Shown: piece after piece, positions 15,343-23,477 of the stretch
Numbering within the stretch: position 1 is the first letter of the stretch
Layout: every line of letters begins with the position of its first letter
Assembly: GCA_016195325.1 (NCBI GenBank)
Contig: JACPZX010000022.1
Span: 1 to 63,877 of the forward strand
Reading direction: 5' to 3'
Source of the DNA: Acidobacteriota bacterium
GTDB taxonomy: Bacteria > Acidobacteriota > Polarisedimenticolia > JACPZX01
DNA length: 63,877 nt
Notes under the pieces: model-generated
Told to the model about the DNA's origin: nothing
Database searches by the model: none
What the model saw: the letters and a program-made list of their open reading frames with translations, nothing else
Translations under genes and position numbers: made by a program

Positions 15343-17144
15343 CGATCGTCCTTGTCAGACGGCGCGGGGATCGACGTGTCCGGCGCCCTCAGCTTCGCGA
15401 CGAGAGCGCGGGCCTGCGCCGCGCGCTCTTCCTGCCACGATCCGCGCGAGAGCGATGTGGCGAGGGCGTACGCGCGATCGGCCCGGCCGATCTCCCCCGA
15501 GCCGTAGAAGCCGTCGCCCGCGAGAAGGGCGAGCCCGGCCAGGTTCTCGCGGGCCTCGGCGCCGATGAGCGGGATGCGCTTCACCTGCGCTTCGGCGAAG
15601 AGAATCGCGTTGGCGGCGGCCTCGAGCGGGCTTCCGAGATTCCACACCGCCTCGGCGCGCCACAGCTCGAGGCGGGCCTGCACCGCGACGTCGACCGATT
15701 CAGGTCCCGCGTCGACGCGCCTGCGGATCTCCTCCCACTTCCCCAGCGCGCGAAGGGCGCGGCACGTCTCGAGGACGACGGGGGCTCCGGCCCCATCGTC
15801 CAGGTAGCGGCCGCCGTCCGCGGCGGCCTCCTCGTATCTTGCGGCGGCGAGAAGCGCATGGATGTGCAGCCCGCGGATCTCGTCCGCCTCGGCGGGTGTC
15901 TCGGAATCCTCCGACACCCCGGAAAACCCGGCGGCCAGCTCGAACAGACCTTCGGCGAACGCCTGCTGCGCGGCCACCTTCGCAATCGCGTGAGGCAGCA
16001 CCCCTTCCCCGAAGGCCGCGACGACGGCGCGCGCCGCGGCGAGCCAGCGAAGCCGCGCGGCGCTTCCGTCGCCGAAGCCTCTGGGGTCGATCGAGGAGAG
16101 GGCTCTCTGCACCGCGTCGCGCGAGAGGGGCATCGCCTGGCGGCTCCACTGGACGAGCGTCATGAGGGCGACCGGGAGCCCGTGCTTCGCCGACTCGATC
16201 CTGAGGTACTGCGCGACGGCGCGGCCGGCGAGGCGCGAGTCGAGCGCGCGTGTCGCGACGTCGTGCAGCGTCTCGATCACGACGAGGGGGTCGAGCGGCC
16301 CCTGGGACGGGAGATCGAGCAGCTCGAGCCTGGACTCGAGGGCGGCGTCGGTCTCCGGGGACTCGCGCAGGATCTCCTTGAAGAGGAAGCGCGCTCCGTC
16401 GGCCTGCCCGAGCCTCTTACGCGCCTTCGCGAGGTGCAAGAGCGCCTCGGGGCGCCGCGGATCGGCGGGGTAGACGTTGATCAGCCGCTCGAGCGGAACG
16501 GCCGCCTCCTCCCAGTGCTGCGTCTCCCCCGAGATCTCGCTGATCATCCAGAGATCGTCGGCGCCGGCGCGCTCCTTGAAGCTCCTGAGAGAGGGGTGGC
16601 CGAGGAGGGCGAAGGCGCGCTCGTCCTCTCCGAGCCGGTGGAGCGCGGCCACGATCTGCCGCCTCACTCCCGCGGCGTCGGGGGCGGGAACGAGGGCCGC
16701 GCCCGCCGCCGACTCGGCGCGCTCGACGTATCGGGTCAGGTAATTGATCGCGCGCTGATCCTCGTCGCGCGCGATCAGGATCTCGCCCGCGCGCTTCAGC
16801 GCGCCGAGCGCACCGGGGGGCGGGCAGATTGCGATCGCGTCGTCGAGCTCGTCGAGGGCGCCGTCACCGTCCTGAAGCCCCAGGCGCAGCTCGGCGACCA
16901 TCCCGTGGAGGTCGCAAGTCGAGGCGCCGGCGCAGGATCTCGGAACGTCGAGCGGAAAGTCGCCCGCGCGGGCCTTCAGCTCGTCGAGCGTCCTCCCCGA
17001 GCGGAGGAGCTCGCCGAGCTCGCGCGAGGCGGCCCGCGCCGCGGAGTCCGACGGGCACGCCGCCTCGCGCGCCGCGGCCGGGGCCGTGACGAGGCAGAAG
17101 GTCGCGGCGGCGATCGTGAGAGGGTGAACGAACGATCGGGTCAT
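15339..17144 (-). CDS. Exported TPR-repeat protein heading the flagellar two-component/rod operon
   Basis: 601 aa with a Sec signal peptide (MTRSFVHPLTIAAATFCLVT, cleavage probable after AAA-REA near residue 25). The rest is built of helical TPR-like repeats (for example YPADPRRPEALLHLAKARKR and RFLFKEILRESPETDAALES), so it should be periplasmic and bind proteins. No enzyme motif is seen. It is the first gene of the long leftward operon: its stop overlaps the kinase start (ATGA), and a sigma-54 promoter match lies 40-57 nt upstream. It could be a flagellar or motor-associated periplasmic scaffold; the specific role is unknown. Confidence 0.82.
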   Translation of the reverse strand: MTRSFVHPLTIAAATFCLVTAPAAAREAACPSDSAARAASRELGELLRSGRTLDELKARAGDFPLDVPRSCAGASTCDLHGMVAELRLGLQDGDGALDELDDAIAICPPPGALGALKRAGEILIARDEDQRAINYLTRYVERAESAAGAALVPAPDAAGVRRQIVAALHRLGEDERAFALLGHPSLRSFKERAGADDLWMISEISGETQHWEEAAVPLERLINVYPADPRRPEALLHLAKARKRLGQADGARFLFKEILRESPETDAALESRLELLDLPSQGPLDPLVVIETLHDVATRALDSRLAGRAVAQYLRIESAKHGLPVALMTLVQWSRQAMPLSRDAVQRALSSIDPRGFGDGSAARLRWLAAARAVVAAFGEGVLPHAIAKVAAQQAFAEGLFELAAGFSGVSEDSETPAEADEIRGLHIHALLAAARYEEAAADGGRYLDDGAGAPVVLETCRALRALGKWEEIRRRVDAGPESVDVAVQARLELWRAEAVWNLGSPLEAAANAILFAEAQVKRIPLIGAEARENLAGLALLAGDGFYGSGEIGRADRAYALATSLSRGSWQEERAAQARALVAKLRAPDTSIPAPSDKDDR

Positions 17145-17185
17145 CTTGTCTCTCCCGGACCGGAATCCGATCCGGACCCCTCAAA

Positions 17186-17201
17186 GGCAATCGCCGTGCC
17201 C
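17186..17201 (-). promoter_or_regulatory. Sigma-54 promoter candidate for the TPR-kinase-regulator-flgBC-fliE-J operon
   Basis: Minus strand GGGCACGGCGATTGCC has GGCAC at -24 and TTGC at -12 with GG-N10-GC spacing. The predicted start is about 17174, 30 nt before the ATG at 17144. If used, the operon encoding a sigma-54 activator would itself be sigma-54 dependent, giving a positive loop. Confidence 0.6.
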
Positions 17202-17676
17202 GTGACGTCCCGAGGCGAGCCCCGGGCGCCGCGAGCGTCCGCCTCCCGCTCCCATCGCGCGGCCCGCAAGGCGTTTCGCGTGAACGTCGTTCTCCCGCGC
17301 CTCACGGCGCGACGGCCGGCGGGGGGGGGCGCGAGCGGGGACGGGCGTCGGAAAGGCGCGACCGCCCGCCGGCGATCCGACGGCGCGCCGCGGCGCGAGC
17401 CGGGCGGGGTCCCAAATCGCGCCACGGATGGACGGGGCGACCGCGGGAATTCGGGATTGTCCGGATCTTCCCGCCCGGCGCGGCTCGAGGATCGTCCCGA
17501 TCCGGCGGCCGGACGGAATGTCCCACGATGGGACCAATGGAAGCTCCGCCGCGACCGTCTCGCGTCGCAATTCGCTGCACAAGTTCCCCCTCCCGAGCGC
17601 AAGACATGGCGCCCCACGGCCTCGCGACGGTTCGCGCGCGAGGCGATCGCCGCGCCGGGCGCGGGTTTACCTCGAT
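17202..17676. other. Non-coding intergenic stretch between divergent flagellar operons
   Basis: About 630 nt separate the leftward TPR operon and the rightward sigma-54 activator. Besides the two sigma-54 matches at its ends, I see no gene: the open frames are low-complexity Arg/Pro/Ser shadows. A 6-bp-arm palindrome GTCCCACGATGGGAC at 17520-17534 is a possible operator or activator site. The stretch is long enough for upstream activator sites of both promoters. Confidence 0.6.
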
Positions 17677-17692
17677 TGGCATCGGGCGTGCT
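17677..17692 (+). promoter_or_regulatory. Sigma-54 promoter of the receiver-less activator gene
   Basis: TGGCATCGGGCGTGCT has -24 TGGCAT and -12 GTGCT with exact GG-N10-GC spacing; its last seven bases are identical to the fliK promoter. The predicted start near 17703 leaves a leader of about 70 nt before the ATG at 17772. Confidence 0.7.
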
Positions 17693-17771
17693 GGGAGACG
17701 GGCGCAATGACTTGAAGCCGCGCCCGCAGATCGGAGTTCAGTCACCGAGCGAACGCTGAGGAGACGCATCG

Positions 17772-18800
17772 ATGCCGACGTCAACCGCCGAGACGTTGAA
17801 AGCCCCGACCGGACTTCATGGCGAGAGCGCCCCGATCGTCGAAGTGAAGGAGCGCTTGAATCGCGTCGCCTCCTCGGACGCGAGCGTCCTGCTGACCGGC
17901 GAGAGCGGGGTGGGGAAGGAAGTCGCCGCGCGCACGCTCCACCAGGGGCACCCCCGCCGGCGCACCGGCCCGTTCGTCGCCGTGCACTGCGGCGCCATCC
18001 CGCTGAACCTGATCGAGTCGGAGCTCTTCGGCCACGTGCGGGGCTCCTTCACCGGCGCGGAGAAGGACCGCGAGGGACGCTTCGAGCAGGCGCACGGCGG
18101 AACACTCTTCCTCGACGAGGTCAGCACGATGGGCCCCGACATGCAGGTGAAGCTGCTCCGGACCCTCCAGGAGCGCACCGTCTGCCGCGTCGGCGGCGCC
18201 TCGAGCGTCGAGGTGGACGTGCGCGTCATCGCGGCCTCGAACCAGGATCTGCGCGAGATGGTCCGGCGCGGCGCCTTCCGCGAAGATCTCTACTACCGGC
18301 TGAACGTCGTCCAGATCTCGATCCCCGCGCTGCGGGAGCGGCCCGACGACATCCCGGCCCTCGCGCGTCACTTCGTCGAGCGCGCCTGCCGGCGCGCCGG
18401 CGAGCCCGTGAAGTCGATCCCGACGGAGATGATGCGCGCGCTCGACGGGCACACGTGGCCGGGAAACGTCCGCGAGCTGGAGAACGCGATGGAGGCCGCC
18501 GTCGTCCTGGCCGGCGCGGCGCGGGAGCTCCGCACCGAGGACCTCCCCGAGACGATTCGCCTCGGCGACGAGGGGGAGTCCGCCAGGATGGTGCAGCTCA
18601 CGTCGAGGGGAACGAGCCTCCGGGCGATCGTCTCGGGCCTCGAGAGGGACCTGGTGCTCCAGAGCCTCAGGCTCGCGCGGGGGAACAAGGCGGAGGCGGC
18701 GAGGCTTCTCGGCCTGAAGAGGACGACGTTCGTCGAGAAGATGCGCCGGCTGGACCTCGAGACGCTGGGCGACGGCGCGGCGCTCGCACCGGCCTGCTGA
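17772..18800 (+). CDS. Sigma-54-dependent activator without receiver domain
   Basis: 342 aa: only a short N terminus, an AAA+ domain and a C-terminal Fis-type HTH (KAEAARLLGLKRTTFVEKMR). Walker A is TGESGVGKE (42-50); the sigma-54 loop reads GSFTGA (91-96), a tolerated-looking variant of GAFTGA; Walker B is TLFLDEV; the R-finger region is REDLYYRLNVVQISIPALRE. With no sensory domain it resembles PspF-like or FlgR-truncated activators that are controlled by a partner protein or by their own synthesis. A sigma-54 promoter precedes it. It faces fliS and fliD convergently and probably drives late flagellar genes. Confidence 0.9.
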   Translation: MPTSTAETLKAPTGLHGESAPIVEVKERLNRVASSDASVLLTGESGVGKEVAARTLHQGHPRRRTGPFVAVHCGAIPLNLIESELFGHVRGSFTGAEKDREGRFEQAHGGTLFLDEVSTMGPDMQVKLLRTLQERTVCRVGGASSVEVDVRVIAASNQDLREMVRRGAFREDLYYRLNVVQISIPALRERPDDIPALARHFVERACRRAGEPVKSIPTEMMRALDGHTWPGNVRELENAMEAAVVLAGAARELRTEDLPETIRLGDEGESARMVQLTSRGTSLRAIVSGLERDLVLQSLRLARGNKAEAARLLGLKRTTFVEKMRRLDLETLGDGAALAPAC

Positions 18801-18810
18801 CGCCGGCGCG

Positions 18811-19113
18811 CTATACCTTGGAGTTGGTGTTCCCCGGGCCGAACCCTCCCACCTTGAGCTTCGCCACCGCCCTGAGGTTCTCGAGCCGCTTCGCGGTGCT
18901 CGCGATCTGATCCTGGAGGCTCTGAGACGCCTGCCGGACCTCGGCCGCGATCTCCGCAACGCCGCCCCGCAGCTCGACGATCTGCTCTTCGGTCAGCGCC
19001 GGCTTCGCCTCTTCCACCTTCGCCGCGAAGAGGCGCGCCGCGCGCAGCTTCTCCTCCGGCGTCGTCGACGAGCGCACGCCGTCGAGGGCGCGCGCCAGGC
19101 ACTCGAGATCCAT
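18811..19113 (-). CDS. Small helical protein after fliS, possible FliT/FlgN-like chaperone
   Basis: 100 aa from the ATG at 19113, which has AAGGGG 6 nt upstream; an ATG at 19137 overlapping the fliS stop (ATGA) is the alternative. The protein is helical and heptad-like (CLARALDGVRSSTTPEEKLR; AEIAAEVRQASQSLQDQIAS) and ends in a Gly/Lys-rich tail (KVGGFGPGNTNSKV). No named family is recognised. The place directly after fliS and fliD suggests a flagellar export chaperone or anchor, but this is inference from position. Confidence 0.6.
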   Translation of the reverse strand: MDLECLARALDGVRSSTTPEEKLRAARLFAAKVEEAKPALTEEQIVELRGGVAEIAAEVRQASQSLQDQIASTAKRLENLRAVAKLKVGGFGPGNTNSKV

Positions 19114-19133
19114 CTCCGACCCCTTCCGCCGCG

Positions 19134-19562
19134 TCATCGGCGCACGTCCAGGGAGGCTCGCTCCTCCAGCGCCGCCACGGGCGTCGCCGAGCGGCGGGTG
19201 CGGGACGCCTCGTCCCATGCGGAGCCGAGGGAGCGGAGGTGGCCGGCCACCTCCTCGAAGATCTTCACGTCGTTCGACGCGTGGGCGGCGACGAGGCGAG
19301 TCAGGAGGACGGCGTAGGTTCTGTCCATCGACGCCGCCACCTCCCCTCCCCGCTCGTGATCCACGTCCGCCTTCAACAGCGTGAGCGCCGTCGAGATCTT
19401 GTTCACGAGCGCTCCCTTGAGGGCGATGTCCCCGCGATCGCAGGCGGCGCGGGCGTCGTCGCAGCTCTCGGCCGCGAGGAGAAACGTCTTCGCGACGATC
19501 TCCATGGGGTCTTCGCTCTGCAAGTCGAGCTGGCGGTAGGCGAGCTTCTCGTTCGGAGTCAT
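19134..19562 (-). CDS. fliS: Flagellin export chaperone FliS
   Basis: 142 aa. Helical protein with the FliS pattern: AYRQLDLQSEDPMEIVAKTF, then CDRGDIALKGALVNKISTAL and the LLKADVDHERGGEVAASMDR motif (the 'ld...gg-eia.nl..lY' core), ending LRSLGSAWDEA. FliS binds the flagellin C terminus in the cytosol and delivers it to the export gate. The gene begins 16 nt after fliD, the standard order fliD-fliS. Confidence 0.88.
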   Translation of the reverse strand: MTPNEKLAYRQLDLQSEDPMEIVAKTFLLAAESCDDARAACDRGDIALKGALVNKISTALTLLKADVDHERGGEVAASMDRTYAVLLTRLVAAHASNDVKIFEEVAGHLRSLGSAWDEASRTRRSATPVAALEERASLDVRR

Positions 19563-19578
19563 CCGTGTCCCTCGTTCT

Positions 19579-21477
19579 CTAGCCCGTCAGGCCGGTGCCG
19601 CCGCCCAGGGAGGCGAGAGTTCCCTGGAGCGACTGGAGCGTCTGCTCCATGGCCGTGAACTTTCGAAGAAGTATCTCCTGCTCGACGCTGAGGCTTGCCT
19701 GGAGCTGGGTGACGCGGTCGCCGATCGAGTCCATCCCTTCCTGGATCGCCTTTTGCGCGTGCTCGATGGGGCCGTCGAACGGATCGACGATCGCCTTGAG
19801 CGCATGCGAGACCGCCGACGCGACGCCGCGTGTGAAGGTGACGTTGCCGAGCGCGCCGGTCCCCGCCGTCTCGACCGAGAGCCCCTCGACGTCCGTCCCC
19901 GCGGCGCCTGCGAGCGTCCTGCCGACGCCGGTCGCGGCGACGCCCGCGATCGTCCCGACGACGTCCACGCCCGAGTCGGTCAGCGGAGTCGTCCCGATCC
20001 CCGTCGAGAGCCCGTCCCCGGCGTCGGCGACGTCTGCGACGACCCGGATCGACACGGCGCTGCCGAACCCGAGGCTCCGCACGCGCAGCTTCCCGGCATT
20101 GTCGTCGGCCGCGGCCTGCACCCCCGCCGCGCGCAGCGCCGAGTTCACCGCCGTGACGACGCCGGCGAGCGTGGTCCCCGCCGTGAGGGCGACCTGCACC
20201 GTGGAGCCCCCCGCCGTGATCGTCAGGTTCTCCGCGGCGGAGAGGCCGGCCACGCCCACCGCGGTCCCCGCCGAGACGATCGCCTGCTCCGCGGCGGTGG
20301 TGACCGCCACGGCGTACGTCCCCTCCTTCGTCGCGGCCCCGGCGGAAGAGAACGTGACGAGCCCCGTGTCCGAAGAGCCCGCGTCGGCGAGGAGCGCCTT
20401 GAACTCGTCCGGCCGATCCTGGAACGCCTTGTCGAAGGCGGCCGTGTCGAGGCTGAGCTGCCCGGTCTTGCCGTCGAGCGACACGCCGATCTGCCCGAGC
20501 GAGCGGAGCACCGCCGTGGAGAGCCCGCCGACACCCGACACCGAGAACCCCTGGAGCTGCGATTCGAGGGATCTCACCGTCGAGTCGCCCGCGAGCGGGC
20601 CGGCCGTCCCGGCGCCCCCGCGTGCCGTCTGCGCGGCGAAGAAGTCGGCCGCCTTGTTGTACGCGGCGACGTAATCGGTCAGCGCCTTCTTCAGCGCGGC
20701 GCCGTCGCGCCCCACCGTCAGCGTGACGCTCGACGCGGGCGCCGCCTTCTGGAGGGAGATCGTCACCCCCTCGAGCGCCCCGGTCACGTCGTTCCCGGCG
20801 CTCGTGACCGCGATCCCGTCGACGGTCAGCGTGGCGTTGGCGGCCGCCTGCACGACGTTGCCGGCGGCCGTGAGATTGAGATTGGTGGAGTCGGTGATCG
20901 AGAGCGCGTTCGCGGTCCCGGTCTTGCCGGCCTCGACGACGAGGATCGCCGACGTCCCGTCGTTCACGACCGAGGCGCGGATCCCCTTTCCCGCGCCGTT
21001 GATCGCGTCGCGCACGGCGTTGAGGGTGTTGTTCCCCGACGCGGCGGCGACGTTCACCGTGACGGTATCGCCCGATCCGGAGCGCAGCGTGATCGTGCCG
21101 TCGGCGACGAGCCCCGACGAGGCGTCGGCGAGTCCGGCCGAACGGCGCCGATCGGCCGCCGCGAGCGTTGCGACGACGAGGGTGTGCGCGCCGGCGGCGG
21201 CGGTGGTGCCGGCGGTCGCCGTCGCGATGGAGGCGTCGGAGGTGGTGGCGGTGCGCGCGTCGAGTTTTCCGGCGTCGCCGAGCGAGTTCGCGGCGGCCCG
21301 GAGATCCGAGAGCGCGCTCTGGAGCCTGTCGAACGCCGCCTTCTGCGTCGCCAGCGTCGATTTCCGCGACGTCTGCAGATCGATGAGGTTCTGGCGGGGC
21401 TTCAGGATCGCGGTGATGAGGCCGTTGACGTCGAGTCCGGACGCCAGGCCGCTGAAGTTAATCGGGCCGATACCCAT
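19579..21477 (-). CDS. fliD: Flagellar filament cap protein FliD
   Basis: 632 aa. N terminus MGIGPINFSGLASGLDVNGL followed by ILKPRQNLIDLQTSRKSTLA is the FliD_N signature. The middle is Ala/Thr/Val-rich with flagellin-hook IN-type repeats (VTVNVAAASGNNTLNAVRDA; ILVVEAGKTGTANALSITDS). The C terminus has the FliD coiled coil (DRVTQLQASLSVEQEILLRK, FTAMEQTLQSLQGTLASL). FliD caps the filament tip and promotes flagellin polymerisation. It lies downstream of flagellin behind a strong hairpin. Confidence 0.94.
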   Translation of the reverse strand: MGIGPINFSGLASGLDVNGLITAILKPRQNLIDLQTSRKSTLATQKAAFDRLQSALSDLRAAANSLGDAGKLDARTATTSDASIATATAGTTAAAGAHTLVVATLAAADRRRSAGLADASSGLVADGTITLRSGSGDTVTVNVAAASGNNTLNAVRDAINGAGKGIRASVVNDGTSAILVVEAGKTGTANALSITDSTNLNLTAAGNVVQAAANATLTVDGIAVTSAGNDVTGALEGVTISLQKAAPASSVTLTVGRDGAALKKALTDYVAAYNKAADFFAAQTARGGAGTAGPLAGDSTVRSLESQLQGFSVSGVGGLSTAVLRSLGQIGVSLDGKTGQLSLDTAAFDKAFQDRPDEFKALLADAGSSDTGLVTFSSAGAATKEGTYAVAVTTAAEQAIVSAGTAVGVAGLSAAENLTITAGGSTVQVALTAGTTLAGVVTAVNSALRAAGVQAAADDNAGKLRVRSLGFGSAVSIRVVADVADAGDGLSTGIGTTPLTDSGVDVVGTIAGVAATGVGRTLAGAAGTDVEGLSVETAGTGALGNVTFTRGVASAVSHALKAIVDPFDGPIEHAQKAIQEGMDSIGDRVTQLQASLSVEQEILLRKFTAMEQTLQSLQGTLASLGGGTGLTG

Positions 21478-21506
21478 AGGGTTCCCCCCCCGGTCACAAA
21501 GTCGAA

Positions 21507-21535
21507 ACCGGAGCGCCCTCGCGGGGCGCTCCGGT
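21507..21535 (-). terminator. Hairpin terminator after flagellin
   Basis: A perfect 12-bp stem (ACCGGAGCGCCC / GGGCGCTCCGGT) with a 5-nt loop begins 22 nt past the flagellin stop. On the minus strand it is followed by TTCGACTTTGTG, modestly U-rich. It can separate abundant flagellin mRNA from the lower-level fliD-fliS message or stabilise the flagellin 3' end. Confidence 0.75.
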
Positions 21536-21557
21536 CCCGTTCAACTCACCCCTTCGC

Positions 21558-22442
21558 TTATCTGAAGAGGGCCAAGATCGACTGTCCCACCGTGTTCGCC
21601 TGCGCCAGCGCGGAGAGACCCGTCTGGTTGAGCACCTGGAACTTCGACAGGTTCACGACTTCCTGCGCGATGTCCGCGTCGCGGAGCTGGCTCTCGGCCC
21701 CCGTCAGGGCTTGCACCTGCCCCTGGACGACGGAAGCGGTCGCCTGCAGCCGGTTGAGGCTCGTGCCGAGGCTGCCGCGGCGGGCGGCGATGTCGGCGAT
21801 GGCGGTCTTGATCAGGGCGAGCTCGCTCTGGGCGCCCGCCTTCGTGTCGAGGGCGGTCGTCGTGACGGTCGGGCCGGAACCCGAAGCGGTCAGGCCGAGG
21901 GAGCCGGTGCCGCTGCCGGACGCGGTCAGAGGGTTCGTCGAGATCGTGATGACGTCGTTCGCCGTCGTGCCGGAGGCGCCGACCTGGATCGAGAAGCTGT
22001 TGGCCGTGGCGCCGGCGCCGAAGAGCGTGGTGCCGTTGAAGTCGACCGTCAGAGAGATGCGGTTGACCTCGCGAATGATCCCTTCGTACTCGTCGCCCAG
22101 AGCGGTCTTCGCCGCGCTGTTGTCGGCGCCCGACGTGTCGGAAGCGGCCTGCTCGGCCAGGGACACGGCGCGCTGGAGCTGGTTGCTGACCTCGGAGAGA
22201 ACCGAGTCGGCGACCTGCACGAAGCTGATGCCGTCGTTCGTGTTCCGGACCGCCTGATTCAGCGCCGCGGTGTCGGCCTTGAGGCGATCGGCGATGGCGA
22301 GGCCCGCCGCGTCGTCCGACGCGTCGTTGATGCGAAGGCCCGACGAGAGGCGCTGGAGCGTCTTCGAGAGGCCCTTGTTCACGTTCTCGAGCTTGTTCCG
22401 CGCCTGAATCGCGCCGATGTTGTTGATTACGCTGAATGCCAT
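21558..22442 (-). CDS. fliC: Flagellin
   Basis: 294 aa, a compact flagellin. The N-terminal D0/D1 region is canonical (NKGLSKTLQRLSSGLRINDA, SDDAAGLAIADRLKADTAAL) and so is the C-terminal part (LRDADIAQEVVNLSKFQVLN, LANTVGQSILALFR type end). The central domain is short and Ser/Thr/Gly-rich, suited to O-glycosylation. The ribosome site is GGAGGA about 7 nt upstream of the ATG. A GCCGGC-GTGA-GCCGGC hairpin lies in the 5' leader (22477-22492). A clear sigma-54 or sigma-28 promoter is not found directly upstream; transcription may come from the PilZ promoter at 23267-23282. Confidence 0.96.
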   Translation of the reverse strand: MAFSVINNIGAIQARNKLENVNKGLSKTLQRLSSGLRINDASDDAAGLAIADRLKADTAALNQAVRNTNDGISFVQVADSVLSEVSNQLQRAVSLAEQAASDTSGADNSAAKTALGDEYEGIIREVNRISLTVDFNGTTLFGAGATANSFSIQVGASGTTANDVITISTNPLTASGSGTGSLGLTASGSGPTVTTTALDTKAGAQSELALIKTAIADIAARRGSLGTSLNRLQATASVVQGQVQALTGAESQLRDADIAQEVVNLSKFQVLNQTGLSALAQANTVGQSILALFR

Positions 22443-22636
22443 TTGTCCATCCTCCGGGGCGTCTGGTCTGATGATTCGGCCGGCTCACGCCGGCTCGCCA
22501 AAATTCCCGCCATTCGCAACCGGACACCCTGAGGGTCGGTGGAAGGTCTCGCCGTCCTTTACCGTCCCCTGGTGGCCGCCCGGAACCGCGGGCTGCACAC
22601 CACCGGATTCGGAAGAATCGCCCCGGGCTTGAGAGG

Positions 22637-23242
22637 TCAATTCCGCCGTTTCATGGGGGACGAACCCAGAAACCCCGGACGACGCGACGTTTGCCGAATC
22701 TGCTCACGCTGCCGCTGGAAGAGGTAGTGGTAGAGCATCTCGCGATCCTCCTCGTGGATCGCGGTGAACTGGACGCCGGCGATCGCTTCGGCCGCCTCGT
22801 CCGCGCCGGCCCGCACGATCGTGCCGACGGCCCGGATCGTCATCGGAGGGAAGGTGGGCAGGTAGAGGACGAGGTCGAGGCGCGCCCCGGCCTCGAGGCC
22901 GGGCTCGCGGGCGATCGAGCACCCTCCCGCGCTCAGCGTCGCGGTGCGCGCGATGCGATCGGTCCCCTCGGCCGCCTTCCGGCTCTCGATGACTGCGAGG
23001 ATGCGGGCGAGCTTGTCGTCCATCTCGATGATCTTGTGGAGCAGGAGGACCGAGATCCCCTGCTCCTCCTCGATGCGCTGGGAGGCCTCCTCGAGCGCCT
23101 TGATCAGCGCGAGGTTGTGAATGCTCGGCCGGGCCATCCTCTCCCCGGAAAGCTCCGCGGCCGCCGCCTCGTCGACGAGACGGTAGTGCACCTGGATCGA
23201 GTCCTTGATTCTGAGGTATTCGCGCCGATTGTCCTCTGCCAT
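22637..23242 (-). CDS. PilZ-domain (probable c-di-GMP effector) protein
   Basis: 201 aa. The N-terminal RREYLRIKDSIQVHYRLV holds the RxxxR-like element of PilZ domains and TLSAGGCSIARE is the equivalent of the second c-di-GMP motif (DxSxxG, here LSAGG), followed by the barrel strands (ARLDLVLYLPTFPPMTIRAV). A helical insertion (about 40-85, HNLALIKALEEASQRIEEEQ) separates the two. PilZ proteins near flagellin often brake the motor or act on filament synthesis. A sigma-54 promoter lies 25-40 nt upstream. The gene lies 194 nt before flagellin in the same direction. Confidence 0.85.
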   Translation of the reverse strand: MAEDNRREYLRIKDSIQVHYRLVDEAAAAELSGERMARPSIHNLALIKALEEASQRIEEEQGISVLLLHKIIEMDDKLARILAVIESRKAAEGTDRIARTATLSAGGCSIAREPGLEAGARLDLVLYLPTFPPMTIRAVGTIVRAGADEAAEAIAGVQFTAIHEEDREMLYHYLFQRQREQIRQTSRRPGFLGSSPMKRRN

Positions 23243-23266
23243 TGCGGACCTCCGGGCGAAGTCGTT

Positions 23267-23282
23267 AGCATCCTTCGTGCCA
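23267..23282 (-). promoter_or_regulatory. Sigma-54 promoter of the PilZ gene (and possibly flagellin)
   Basis: Minus strand TGGCACGAAGGATGCT: perfect -24 TGGCAC and a -12 ATGCT with exact GG-N10-GC spacing. The predicted start about 23255 is 13 nt before the PilZ ATG at 23242. Confidence 0.75.
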
Positions 23283-23446
23283 GGAGCCCGCCGCGCCGGA
23301 ACCGCGGCGGATCGGCGCGGAACCCCGGGCGATCCCGCCGGAAACCCGGCAAGAATTGCCGGGTCGGGCCGGCCTTGCCGGCACGGATCGCCGACGGCGC
23401 GTCACGGAGATCCGGCGCCGCCCGGCGCGCGCCCGCCTCAGAGCGC

Positions 23447-23462
23447 TGGCACCGCCCGTGCA
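23447..23462 (+). promoter_or_regulatory. Sigma-54 promoter of the glycosyltransferase gene
   Basis: TGGCACCGCCCGTGCA: perfect -24 TGGCAC and a -12 GTGCA with exact GG-N10-GC spacing. The predicted start about 23473 is only 5 nt before the ATG at 23478. It is divergent from the PilZ promoter at 23267-23282. Confidence 0.72.
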
Positions 23463-23477
23463 GTGGGCGACTCTGCA

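Noticed and set aside
17141-17707. 188-codon open frame on the minus strand in the intergenic region before the TPR gene
   Set aside because: Composition is Arg/Pro/Ser/Ala low complexity, with no ribosome site and no recognisable fold; it also runs through the sigma-54 promoter match.
22497-22529. Sigma-54-like sequences directly upstream of flagellin
   Set aside because: TGGCGGGAATTTTGGC has GG-N11-GC spacing instead of N10, and AGGGTGTCCGGTTGCG has the right spacing but a poor -24. Neither meets the standard of the six accepted sites.
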